Of a stretch of 64,000 bases of DNA, positions 18,325-26,716 are shown in pieces; the stretch's first letter is position 1; each line of letters begins with the position of its first letter. This stretch comes from Paenibacillus sp. V4I7 (lineage in GTDB: Bacteria; Bacillota; Bacilli; Paenibacillales; NBRC-103111), in contig NZ_JAUSZD010000002.1 in assembly GCF_030817275.1 (NCBI RefSeq), positions 992,001 through 1,056,000 of the forward strand, in the 5' to 3' direction. A program made the translations under genes and the position numbers. Below the pieces are notes generated by a model that saw only the letters and a list, made by a program, of their open reading frames with translations, had not been told where the DNA came from and did not search any database.

Positions 18325-20955
18325 ATGGGGATTGTAGAGTCAAATAAGAGGTTGGATGGTTTAAGCGAGAAAATATTTTTGGATCGTTATGCACTCAAAA
18401 ATGCAGATACGAGTTTCGCCAAGGTGGGTGATACCGTTCTCGTTTTGACGAAGGATGACCCCAAATTCCCAGCCAAAGAAGTTGGCGAAATTGTGAGTCG
18501 TAATGGCGATACCGTTAAAGTAAAAACACGGAGCGGTGAGACTGTTGAATCCGCAGTTGAAAAGCTCACTTTAAATATTGAGAAGACACCAGAAGAAATG
18601 TGGGACCGTTTAGCAGGTGCAATGGCATCCGTAGAGGCAACTCCTGAGAAACGTAAAGAATGGACAGATAAATTCAGATACATCCTTGATGATTGGAAGC
18701 TTGTACCAGGTGGACGTATTGCTGCTGGTGCCGATGCAAGTGATGAACTGACTCTTTTTAACTGCTATGTTATCCCGTCACCACACGATAGCCGAGGCGG
18801 AATTATGAGCACACTCTCGGAAATGACAGAAATTATGTCGCGCGGCGGCGGAGTTGGTATCAATCTGTCTTCGCTTCGTCCACGCCGTTCCGTTGTGAAA
18901 GGGGTTAATGGATCATCCAGCGGTGCTGTTTCTTGGGGAGGTCTGTTTAGCTATACAACTGGCTTAATTGAACAAGGAGGCAGCCGTCGCGGAGCACTTA
19001 TGCTCATGATTAACGACTGGCACCCTGATCTTGAGGATTTCATTACGGTGAAATCAACGATGGGCCAAATTACGAATGCAAATTTATCCGTTTGTGTAAG
19101 CAATGGATTTATGAAGGCCGTTAAGGAAGATCTCGAGTGGGAGCTTGTTTTCCCGGATACGACGGATCCTGATTACAATGATAAATGGGATGGCAATTTA
19201 GATGCTTGGAAAAAACTAGGTAAAGCTGTCAAGCCTTATCGTACTGTGCGAGCACGTGATGTTTGGCATACAATCATTGAGTCTGCTTGGAAATCAGCTG
19301 AGCCGGGTGTTGTATTCTTGGAATACTACAACCAAATGTCCAACAGCTGGTACTTCAATCCGATTATTTGTACGAATCCATGCGGGGAGCAGGGGCTTCC
19401 GGCTTGGGGCGTTTGCAACTTATCTGCTATTAATCTATCTAAGTTTTATGACGCGGATAATCATGATGTGGATTGGGCAGATTTGGCCAAAGTGGTTCGT
19501 TATTCGACTCGCTTTCTCGATAATGTTATCGATAAGACACCTTATCACTTCGAAGAAAACCGTACGAATCAACAAGGCGAGCGCCGCGTAGGTTTAGGTA
19601 CTATGGGTCTTGCTGAACTGATGATTAAATTGAAAATTCGGTACGGAAGCCCAGAATCTCTGGTGTTTTTGGACAAAATCTATGGCTTTATGGCTAGAGA
19701 AGCCTATCTGGCATCGGCTGAAATAGCCGGTGAAAAAGGGTCTTTCAAAGAGTTTATTGGAGATAAGTTCCTTGAGAGCGGCTTTATGAAAAACATGACG
19801 AAAGTATTCCCTGAAGTTGGCGAAGCGATTAAGCAAAACGGTATGCGCAATGTAACAGTAATTACTCAAGCACCTACTGGAAGTACGGGGACGATGGTCG
19901 GTACTTCGACGGGCATTGAGCCATACTTTGCTTTTGAATATTTCCGTCAAAGCCGTCTTGGTTTTGATAAACAATATGTGCCAATTGCACAGGAGTGGAA
20001 AGATGCGAATCCGGGTCAAGAGCTGCCGGACTACTTCGTAACCTCCATGACATTGACTGCGGAAGATCATATCCGAGCTCAAGCTGCTATTCAAACATGG
20101 GTAGACAGTTCGATCTCCAAAACAGCGAATTGTCCTTCAGACTTCACCGTGGAAGAAACGAAACACTTGTATGAATTAGCTTTTGATCTAGGGTGTAAGG
20201 GCGTAACCATCTACCGTGATGGCAGCCGTGATGTGCAAGTTTTGAGTACAAGCGCGGAGAAAAAGGAAGAGAAGAAAGCAGAAGCAGTTCCAGTCGCTGT
20301 TGCCGCGGAAGCTGTGAAAGAAGCCGATAGCTTTACTAATCTATCAGGCAAGCTAGCAGTAGATGTGGATGTGAAGACGGAGCAAGTATTCGATAAACAA
20401 TATAAGCGCCGCCCTCAAATTCTACGCGGTGCAACGTATAAAGTGAATACACCATTCGGGATGGCGTATATCACGATTAATGATATGAACGGTACGCCGA
20501 GTGAAATCTTCCTCAACGTAGGAAAAGCTGGATCCGACGTGTTCGCAATGTCCGAAGCACTCGGTCGCGTGTGCTCCTTGTTCCTGCGCTATGGCGATCA
20601 CGGCGACAAAGTGAAGCTGCTCGTGAAGCACTTGAAAGGCATTGGCGGCTCTGGCGCCATTGGCTTCGGCAACAACCGCGTCGAGTCCATCGCGGACGCG
20701 GTTGCCAAAGCACTCGAGCAGCACGACGAAGTGATGAACGAGCAAGACGACGCGCGGAACTACGTGACCGCGACGAGTGAAGTGCTGGATGCGCAAGCAC
20801 CGGCACCAGTAGTGTCTGTGGGGCACACGGGTCATGGCGGTAGCGCGGCTAGCGCCGCGCCGAAGGACCTGTGTCCGTCGTGTGGATCCGCTTCGCTGGT
20901 AAACAGCGAAGGGTGCAAGAATTGCGTCAACTGCGGGTATAGCAGGTGTTCTTAA
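18325..20955 (+). CDS. nrdJ: Adenosylcobalamin-dependent ribonucleoside-diphosphate reductase (class II)
   Basis: An 876-residue class II reductase that converts ribonucleotides to deoxyribonucleotides using coenzyme B12, with or without oxygen. Seen: substrate Cys in LFNCYVIP (C147), the radical-site triad N351-C353-E355 in TNPCGEQG, the phosphate-binding APTGSTGTMVGTSTG, and a C-terminal zinc-ribbon-like CPSCG...CKNCVNCGYSRCS that also supplies redox cysteines. Residues ~30-85 form an extra SH3/KOW-like insertion. ATG follows GGGAGGG. The gene has its own long leader with NrdR-like boxes and a strong terminator. Its last ~400 bases are notably GC-richer than the rest. Confidence 0.93.
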   Translation: MGIVESNKRLDGLSEKIFLDRYALKNADTSFAKVGDTVLVLTKDDPKFPAKEVGEIVSRNGDTVKVKTRSGETVESAVEKLTLNIEKTPEEMWDRLAGAMASVEATPEKRKEWTDKFRYILDDWKLVPGGRIAAGADASDELTLFNCYVIPSPHDSRGGIMSTLSEMTEIMSRGGGVGINLSSLRPRRSVVKGVNGSSSGAVSWGGLFSYTTGLIEQGGSRRGALMLMINDWHPDLEDFITVKSTMGQITNANLSVCVSNGFMKAVKEDLEWELVFPDTTDPDYNDKWDGNLDAWKKLGKAVKPYRTVRARDVWHTIIESAWKSAEPGVVFLEYYNQMSNSWYFNPIICTNPCGEQGLPAWGVCNLSAINLSKFYDADNHDVDWADLAKVVRYSTRFLDNVIDKTPYHFEENRTNQQGERRVGLGTMGLAELMIKLKIRYGSPESLVFLDKIYGFMAREAYLASAEIAGEKGSFKEFIGDKFLESGFMKNMTKVFPEVGEAIKQNGMRNVTVITQAPTGSTGTMVGTSTGIEPYFAFEYFRQSRLGFDKQYVPIAQEWKDANPGQELPDYFVTSMTLTAEDHIRAQAAIQTWVDSSISKTANCPSDFTVEETKHLYELAFDLGCKGVTIYRDGSRDVQVLSTSAEKKEEKKAEAVPVAVAAEAVKEADSFTNLSGKLAVDVDVKTEQVFDKQYKRRPQILRGATYKVNTPFGMAYITINDMNGTPSEIFLNVGKAGSDVFAMSEALGRVCSLFLRYGDHGDKVKLLVKHLKGIGGSGAIGFGNNRVESIADAVAKALEQHDEVMNEQDDARNYVTATSEVLDAQAPAPVVSVGHTGHGGSAASAAPKDLCPSCGSASLVNSEGCKNCVNCGYSRCS

Positions 20956-20962
20956 GATTGAG

Positions 20963-20985
20963 CCAGGGCGGAAGCCCTGGTTTTT
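20963..20985 (+). terminator. nrdJ terminator
   Basis: CCAGGGC-GGAA-GCCCTGG followed by TTTTT, 8 bases after the nrdJ stop. Confidence 0.9.
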
Positions 20986-21053
20986 GTCAAATTCCATAAT
21001 TAATTAGAAATGTTCCATAATTCCTTAGACGGATTGTTCCATAATTTTTTAGA
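20985..21053 (+). mobile_element. Candidate Tn7-like transposon end (three spaced repeats)
   Basis: TGTCAAA starts inside the T run of the nrdJ terminator. It is followed by three copies of TTCCATAATTNNTTAGA at 20992, 21013 and 21037 (21 and 24 bases apart). Arrays of ~20-bp transposase-binding repeats next to a terminal TGT are characteristic of Tn7-type and other Mu-like DDE transposons. The first gene inward encodes a TniQ protein and base composition drops here, both consistent. I did not find the matching opposite end. Confidence 0.55.
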
Positions 21054-21088
21054 AAGATGATTTTATACATCGAAATGAATAAATATAC

Positions 21089-21132
21089 AACAAGGTCAGT
21101 CGGCTAAACATTGTCGTCTGACCTTGTTTGTT
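21089..21132 (+). terminator. Hairpin upstream of first tniQ gene
   Basis: AACAAGGTCAG / CTGACCTTGTT with a T-rich tail; it would insulate the tniQ gene from nrdJ readthrough. Confidence 0.6.
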
Positions 21133-21155
21133 ATAGAGGGATGAGGATGAATTAA

Positions 21156-22805
21156 ATGAGATCATTACCAAATTTAATTGATAAATATCCTGATGAATCA
21201 TTGGAAGGTTTTTTGTGTAGATTTGCTTTAGTTAATCATCGCGAAGTTAAAGATTTGGAATTAGGATACCTTAGAACAGAAGCTTCTGATGAAAATATTG
21301 AAAAATATCTTTCATCAATATCTATTTTGACTGAACAGGATATATCAAAGGACTTTTTATATCCGTATAGATGGTATCTCGAAGGGCTTACCCTACCCGA
21401 ATGGAAAAATCAATTGTATACTCGATTTTGTCCGAAATGTATAGAACAAATTACTTATCATAGGACTAATTGGTCACTGACTCACCACACGTCTTGTTTT
21501 AAACATTTAATATATTTAATAGAGAATTGTTCATATTGCCACAAAAAAATCAAAATTGAGGATGTAACGAAAGGGAAATGTGGCTCTTGTAATTGCTTAT
21601 TGATGCATTCTCCGGTTATAGCTGTTAATAAGGGAGAAGAGTACATTACTGAGGATGGTGAATTTAAAGAATTAGGTTCTATATATTTAAGGCATTCATT
21701 AAATAAAACAGAACAATTATATTTAACGAGGTGGCTATCATATTACTTGGTAGATAAAACAAAACTTTTTAATTTAAATTTAAACTCAATTGAGAAACAA
21801 CGACTTGCTAAGGGGTACTACCATGATGTTGTTTTACAAAGAAAGTTTTTATCTCTTGCACATGACTTACTCTCAGCATGGCCGTCAAAACTAGTTCTAT
21901 TTTTAAGAATTCATTTTATCGGATCGTACGATAAAGTAAAAGAGTTTATGTTCAAATTTATTTATTCAATGCCTCATGAAAAAATTAAAAATTTTCTTTG
22001 GAAGGTTCATGAACGTGAGAGGGGATACAAAGATATTCGCTTTGAACATCAGTATTACGATCAAAACTTTTTATTTCTAGAAGATTTCTTAGAAATTAAC
22101 AATATTCCTGAGGAAACACTTCATCGAATAATAAATAAATATCAAATTGAATTAATTAAACATCCTAGAAATGAAATGAAAATTATTCATGCAGATTTTA
22201 TACCACTTATACAAACTCAAAACAGCAATTATATTGGGAAGATTAAGTTTATCTCTGCAAGTACTTTAGCTAAAAGATGGAATGTTAGTATTACTACAGC
22301 AAAATTAATTTGTGAAATGTTTCAAGTTCCGAGTAGGATTATACTTGAAGCAGTATGTTACAAACTTTCTGAATTAGAAGGTCTTGATCAAAAAGCGATC
22401 CAGTATATCACCGTTGAAGATCTATTAGACAGAAGTATTTGGAGCAAAGATACTCTAATAGAGCATTTAAGTAGAAGAAATATCGAAGTAGTTTTTCGAT
22501 CGAGAATAAATAGATGGGAATATTTATATTTTATAGATGATGTGATGAATGCATTTATTGTCTTGAGTAATAACAAAAGTGACTATCTAACTAGACGTGA
22601 AGTGATTAATCAATTAGGCAAGGAGCTTTATAGAGCAGGGCATTTGGATGTGTACTATCCTTCAGGTGGGAAAAAGGAATCTCCATATTTTTTGAAATTA
22701 GATGTGATTCATGTGATTAGTCTGTTTGAGGAGCATGAAAATGTTAATGAAGTTTCTAAAATTCGTAATAAAGAAATTTTTATGAGAAAAATACCCAGGA
22801 AGTAA
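21156..22805 (+). CDS. TniQ/TnsD-like target-selection protein
   Basis: A 549-residue TniQ family protein. The N-terminal region has the expected zinc-binding pattern: CPKC at 92-95, C114/H117 (SCFKH), CSYC at 125-128 and CGSC at 142-145, with NWSLTHH before the second pair. TniQ/TnsD proteins direct Tn7-like transposons to target sites. The C-terminal half is AT-rich and unrecognised, as in TnsD proteins whose C-terminus binds attachment DNA. It is the first gene inside the candidate transposon end, but no TnsA, TnsB or TnsC is in the window. Confidence 0.75.
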   Translation: MRSLPNLIDKYPDESLEGFLCRFALVNHREVKDLELGYLRTEASDENIEKYLSSISILTEQDISKDFLYPYRWYLEGLTLPEWKNQLYTRFCPKCIEQITYHRTNWSLTHHTSCFKHLIYLIENCSYCHKKIKIEDVTKGKCGSCNCLLMHSPVIAVNKGEEYITEDGEFKELGSIYLRHSLNKTEQLYLTRWLSYYLVDKTKLFNLNLNSIEKQRLAKGYYHDVVLQRKFLSLAHDLLSAWPSKLVLFLRIHFIGSYDKVKEFMFKFIYSMPHEKIKNFLWKVHERERGYKDIRFEHQYYDQNFLFLEDFLEINNIPEETLHRIINKYQIELIKHPRNEMKIIHADFIPLIQTQNSNYIGKIKFISASTLAKRWNVSITTAKLICEMFQVPSRIILEAVCYKLSELEGLDQKAIQYITVEDLLDRSIWSKDTLIEHLSRRNIEVVFRSRINRWEYLYFIDDVMNAFIVLSNNKSDYLTRREVINQLGKELYRAGHLDVYYPSGGKKESPYFLKLDVIHVISLFEEHENVNEVSKIRNKEIFMRKIPRK

Positions 22806-22830
22806 ATTAATAAGACAGGAAGGGAATAGA

Positions 22831-22873
22831 AAAATAAACATGGCGACTGGTTACAGTCGCCATGTTTATTTTT
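22831..22873. terminator. Bidirectional terminator between tniQ and XRE gene
   Basis: AAATAAACATGGCGACTG pairs with CAGTCGCCATGTTTATTT around a 4-base loop. It serves both convergent genes; the end overlaps the XRE stop. Confidence 0.9.
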
Positions 22874-23207
22874 ATTCATACATTTCCAGTAGAATGTTCT
22901 TTACTTTTTTTACTTCGCTGGATTTTAAAGACAGTAGCAGGTTTACAATTTGCTCTAAATCGTCTGATTTATCTTTGGTTCGACTATTTAGTCTCGTATA
23001 TTCAAATAAGTCATATAGTCCAACATTCAGTGCTGTCGCAATTTTAGCGAGATTTAGAACTGAAATGTTCTTTTCTGCACGTTCTACTCCACCAATATAT
23101 GTATAGTGAAAGTCAGCTAATTCTCCTAATTGCTCCTGTGAAAACCCTCTTTGCTTACGTAATTCACGTATTCGTTCACCAATTAATTTTAAAGTGGGAT
23201 CTGACAT
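22872..23207 (-). CDS. XRE-family transcriptional regulator
   Basis: A 111-residue repressor-type protein. A helix-turn-helix spans residues ~8-62 (IGERIRELRKQRGFSQEQLG, ADFHYTYIGGVERAEKNIS, LAKIATALNVGLYDLF), followed by a helical tail that may dimerise. It is divergent from the gene at 23357. Likely autoregulated and a control element of the divergent operon. Confidence 0.88.
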   Translation of the reverse strand: MSDPTLKLIGERIRELRKQRGFSQEQLGELADFHYTYIGGVERAEKNISVLNLAKIATALNVGLYDLFEYTRLNSRTKDKSDDLEQIVNLLLSLKSSEVKKVKNILLEMYE

Positions 23208-23210
23208 TGG

Positions 23211-23233
23211 CTACACCTCTAATTGAAGTGTAG
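23211..23233. promoter_or_regulatory. Candidate operator for the XRE regulator
   Basis: CTACAC and GTGTAG flank an AATT-centred palindromic core just upstream of the XRE start codon and over its ribosome binding site. The position suggests autoregulation; binding is inferred. Confidence 0.45.
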
Positions 23234-23356
23234 TCAAGATACATGAAGTCAAACATGTGTGTAAACGTAGTATCAAACTAAAAATACTATCTATATGTAT
23301 TAGAACTCTAGTTTTTGGTGATATTAATAGTAATAGATTAATAGGAGGTGTTTATT

Positions 23357-23683
23357 GTGGAAAAATTGTTTGATTTATTTCCACCAGAGAGAGCAGAATT
23401 AACTGAAAATGGGTTGTTTTTCAATGGAAATTTGTATTCATGCAGCATCGCAATCAAAGAGCAGTGGTTTTTACTTAAGGAGGATATATTTAGAGAGATC
23501 CCTATTTATGTAGACAGAAATGATAATGAGTATATTTTAGTCGTGTTGAATGATGGTAGTCTTACAATTGCATATAGAATATTTGATGAAACAGGTATGA
23601 ATGAGCAAAATATACTAATTTATCAAGAAACGATTAGAAAGCTAAAGCAACAGTTGAAAAATCGTAAAAGAGCAAGAAAATGA
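23357..23683 (+). CDS. Hypothetical protein, first gene of TniQ operon
   Basis: A 108-residue protein with a beta-rich body (GLFFNGNLYSCSIAIKEQWF, NEYILVVLNDGSLTIAYRIF) and a basic C-terminal helix (KLKQQLKNRKRARK). GTG 23357 is used because GGAGG lies 8 bases upstream; the frame opens at a GTG overlapping that site. Its stop overlaps the next ATG. Function unknown. Confidence 0.6.
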   Translation: MEKLFDLFPPERAELTENGLFFNGNLYSCSIAIKEQWFLLKEDIFREIPIYVDRNDNEYILVVLNDGSLTIAYRIFDETGMNEQNILIYQETIRKLKQQLKNRKRARK

Positions 23684-25410
23684 TGGGAAATTCTATTCAA
23701 TTAAAGCATTTGAAAAATCAACTCGATATTTATCAAGATGAGAGTCTTTCAAGTTATCTTTTCAGATTGTCTCAGTGTAATTATTATCCCAGTGTTACTT
23801 ATTTGGCTGATTTCCTTAGTTTATCAGCGTACCAAGCGCAAAATAATGAATTCACTCAAGAAGCTTTAAGGAAGCTTAGTGACCTGAATGACGGATTAGT
23901 AAATTTCGGAATATACAATGGTAGTAATTTTGAGGCACGTGTTGGATCAGATTTATATACTAGAATTATGATGAAAAATAAGGTGAAGTACTGCCCATTG
24001 TGTATTCAGGGTAAATATTATCATCGAACAATTTGGGTGGGGATACCTTATCAGTTATGTATTGAGCATAGAGTTAAATTGGTAGATCACTGCCCTCAAT
24101 GTGGTTACTTTATAAGTATGGCAGCTTTTATTAATCAAAATTGTGATAAATGCTCCTTTGTTTATAGTGAAACGGAATCACTAGTAATTGAGAATACTAT
24201 TTTCGTAGAGTCACAAAGACAAATATCTCACGGATTTTGGAATGACAATTTTTTGGTAATAAAGAATTGCAATTTTATCAATTTTTTTAAGTTAGCATTG
24301 TATAGTTTTCATTTACTTAATGGAGCGACGGATTATATTTCTCTAACATTAGGGAAATTATCAATATTTCATAATCGTTCAAATGGTGAGAAGAGTGGAT
24401 TTACGCTAGCTAATGCTTTAGCTAATGTGTATTGGATGTATAATGAATTCCCAAATCATTTTTTTACTGTGCTTGATGAATGCTTATCTCGTAATCGTGG
24501 ACAAGCAAGATACGACAAAATAAATGCATTTGAAGAGCTCTTTAACGATCAGACTTTTTCATGGGTCGAAGAAGCTTATAGTTCATATTTTATCGATCAA
24601 ATTGATAAGGGAAATGTAAGGAGAGATTTTTCAATATTTAAGAAAAACCCTGATTTACTATTAAAAAGAACGAAGGTTCGGAGAGAAGAAGTTAGACAAA
24701 ATACTGGAATAGCTTACGAAAAGCTTCATGAATTAAGTAATTTTAATGAGTTGAAGCTCGAAAAAAAATTAACAAATGGGCAATCAAGGTATTTAATCGA
24801 GAAAAGTACACTTGATTACTATTTGAAAGAAAAGCAATCACTAATTTCAAGAAAGGAAGTTGGATTAATTTTAGGGATAAATTCATATTCAGTTTCGAAG
24901 GTCGTAAATGCGGGTTATTTAACTCCTATTCAAGTTGCAAATTCGCCAATCAAGCAGTTTCAACTAGATGAAGTGAATATGTTAATCGAGAGTTGCTTGG
25001 GGCAGATTGTAACTAAGCTTACTGCTAATTTTAGTAGGTTTCATGATGTGCTAATTAAATATTCTACAAGTTCGCTAACAATTGTTGATATCATTGCATT
25101 TACGTTATCGGGACATCTCAAGCCATCACGAATTATACGTGGGGGCAATTTAGTGGATAATTTTTATGAAGAGAATGAAATTAAGGCTTGTTTGGAATTA
25201 GTAAAAAGAAAAAAACATGAAGAAGTCGGATATTTCTTTCAAGATGTTATGAAAAAACTAAAAATAGGAGAGAAGAGGTTATGGAAAGTTTTAAATGAAC
25301 ATGGAATCGCGGCTGATTTCACTTTGCATATGAAAGATGAAAGAAAAAGATATTATTTTAAAGAAGATACGATTTCAAAAATTCAACAATATTTAAACAG
25401 ACCTGGTTAA
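23680..25410 (+). CDS. Second TniQ/TnsD-like protein
   Basis: A 576-residue TniQ family protein with the same zinc pattern: CPLC at 105-108, C127/H130 (LCIEH), CPQC at 138-141 and CDKC at 155-158. The N-terminus LDIYQDESLSSYLFRLSQCN is the typical TniQ opening. The start overlaps the upstream stop (ATGA), so translation is coupled. It differs strongly from the TniQ at 21156, so it is not a recent duplication. Two different TnsD-like proteins in one locus resemble Tn7-like elements with dual target pathways. Confidence 0.75.
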   Translation: MMGNSIQLKHLKNQLDIYQDESLSSYLFRLSQCNYYPSVTYLADFLSLSAYQAQNNEFTQEALRKLSDLNDGLVNFGIYNGSNFEARVGSDLYTRIMMKNKVKYCPLCIQGKYYHRTIWVGIPYQLCIEHRVKLVDHCPQCGYFISMAAFINQNCDKCSFVYSETESLVIENTIFVESQRQISHGFWNDNFLVIKNCNFINFFKLALYSFHLLNGATDYISLTLGKLSIFHNRSNGEKSGFTLANALANVYWMYNEFPNHFFTVLDECLSRNRGQARYDKINAFEELFNDQTFSWVEEAYSSYFIDQIDKGNVRRDFSIFKKNPDLLLKRTKVRREEVRQNTGIAYEKLHELSNFNELKLEKKLTNGQSRYLIEKSTLDYYLKEKQSLISRKEVGLILGINSYSVSKVVNAGYLTPIQVANSPIKQFQLDEVNMLIESCLGQIVTKLTANFSRFHDVLIKYSTSSLTIVDIIAFTLSGHLKPSRIIRGGNLVDNFYEENEIKACLELVKRKKHEEVGYFFQDVMKKLKIGEKRLWKVLNEHGIAADFTLHMKDERKRYYFKEDTISKIQQYLNRPG

Positions 25411-25414
25411 TGAA

Positions 25415-26257
25415 ATGAAAATATTAAAGAAGGGTTGGTTGCAATTGAGCCTAAAAGAAATATTAAAATTTATCCAGGATGGTTCATATTTGAAACTAAA
25501 ACAGGTGGAGGAAAAGTTATATCTTTTAAAAAATATGATCAGGGCCGAACAAGATGAACTAAATTTAAAACGCATGGTTTGGAAAGAACTAGGGGTTATT
25601 GGTGAGTTTGAAACATATAGGCAATACAGTTATAACCATTTGGATTTAAATGTATTACTTCTTGATCTAGGGATTTTACACCAAAATACATATGTTAAAA
25701 GTGGAGAACTATTGGAAGAGGATAAGGAGAAATTAAAGCATATTCAAATTCCTGAGAAATATATTTTGAGATTTACTGCTAGTAAAGATTTTAGAGAACA
25801 GATATCGGATTCACAATTTGATTCCAATATAAATAATGTAGGATTATTTGCAAAAGTTGCATTATGGAGAGAATCTTTTAATAAGTTTGAGTTATTAAAT
25901 AGTCGTTGGGAAAAGGAAAGGATGAGAGCTCTAGAATCATCCGGTTGTAAGTTATCGAAAAAAGTAACCATTAGCAGTGGAATGATATCAATTGTTGAAT
26001 CACCGTCAAGATATAGAACGGATATGGTAGTTGACATTCTAGGATTAGAGACAATTTTAAAAAGGGCTAGAGTTGATCAAAATAAATTAGTTGAGTATAC
26101 AGCTAGAGGCTTTTTGAAGAAAAAAGAAATAAATAATTTGAGGAAAGTTATCGCTGTAAATAGAAGGTATCTTTTGATGACAACTCAAAAAGAAATGAAA
26201 AAGAAAGAGTACTGGAATGCTAAATTGATAAAATTATCAGAGCTTAGCCAAAGATGA
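25415..26257 (+). CDS. Unknown protein, third gene of TniQ operon
   Basis: A 280-residue AT-rich gene starting 5 bases after the second tniQ stop and so probably coupled to it. The protein is highly charged and helical, with basic clusters (LKRARVDQNK, KEMKKKEYWNAK). No cysteine clusters or enzymatic motifs recognised. It could be a DNA-binding partner or a diverged TnsD C-terminal domain; no function assigned. Confidence 0.55.
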   Translation: MKILKKGWLQLSLKEILKFIQDGSYLKLKQVEEKLYLLKNMIRAEQDELNLKRMVWKELGVIGEFETYRQYSYNHLDLNVLLLDLGILHQNTYVKSGELLEEDKEKLKHIQIPEKYILRFTASKDFREQISDSQFDSNINNVGLFAKVALWRESFNKFELLNSRWEKERMRALESSGCKLSKKVTISSGMISIVESPSRYRTDMVVDILGLETILKRARVDQNKLVEYTARGFLKKKEINNLRKVIAVNRRYLLMTTQKEMKKKEYWNAKLIKLSELSQR

Positions 26258-26323
26258 TTTGTGAACGAATCTTTGTTAGGTTGGGCCTTGTAATGTGACG
26301 ACCGCTTCGGCGATTAAACTCCC

Positions 26324-26716
26324 TCAGAGAATAAGGATTATCTCACGAATGCTCGCTCATTCGCAGGATTTCAATATGCTTGTTAAACAGGAGTTCAGGT
26401 GTTTGGGTAGTGTGGGACAGGCAGTTCCGTTAGTGCGCATGCGGGAACAGAAGGTGCTGAATATTTTTACAACATCTTCCATAAGAAAAGTTATGCTGCA
26501 CGCTTCTCTCCACAAGGTCCTTGGGGATTCACTCTCCCAAATCTCGACGGGTCTTTGCCCTCACATTCCTTCGTCCTATCTTTCCAAGGTGTGGAGTCCG
26601 ATCAACGTTAACGGAACGGGTCTATGCCCTAAAGCTTAAAAATATCGGTACTCCGTGCTTTCTTTATGAGTTCCTGCGAATGAGCCAATTTACGTGTCAG
26701 AGTTAAGATTTATTTT
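26324..26716 (-). ncRNA. Candidate bridge-RNA region of the IS110-type element
   Basis: Long noncoding sequence 3' of the transposase, the location reported for IS1111-group bridge RNAs. On the transposase strand it contains ACTAACGG (complement of 26427-26434) followed shortly by CTGCC (complement of 26420-26424). These match the two halves of the target, ACTAACGGGCAG, one in each orientation, as expected of target guides. No RNA fold was computed. Confidence 0.35.

Noticed and set aside
20513-20997. Long minus-strand frames inside nrdJ
   Set aside because: They are antisense shadows of the GC-rich 3' part of nrdJ.
26321-26716. Group II intron fragment near GTGCGCATGCGGG
   Set aside because: No reverse transcriptase or domain V; the stretch is better explained as the noncoding end of the IS110-type element.
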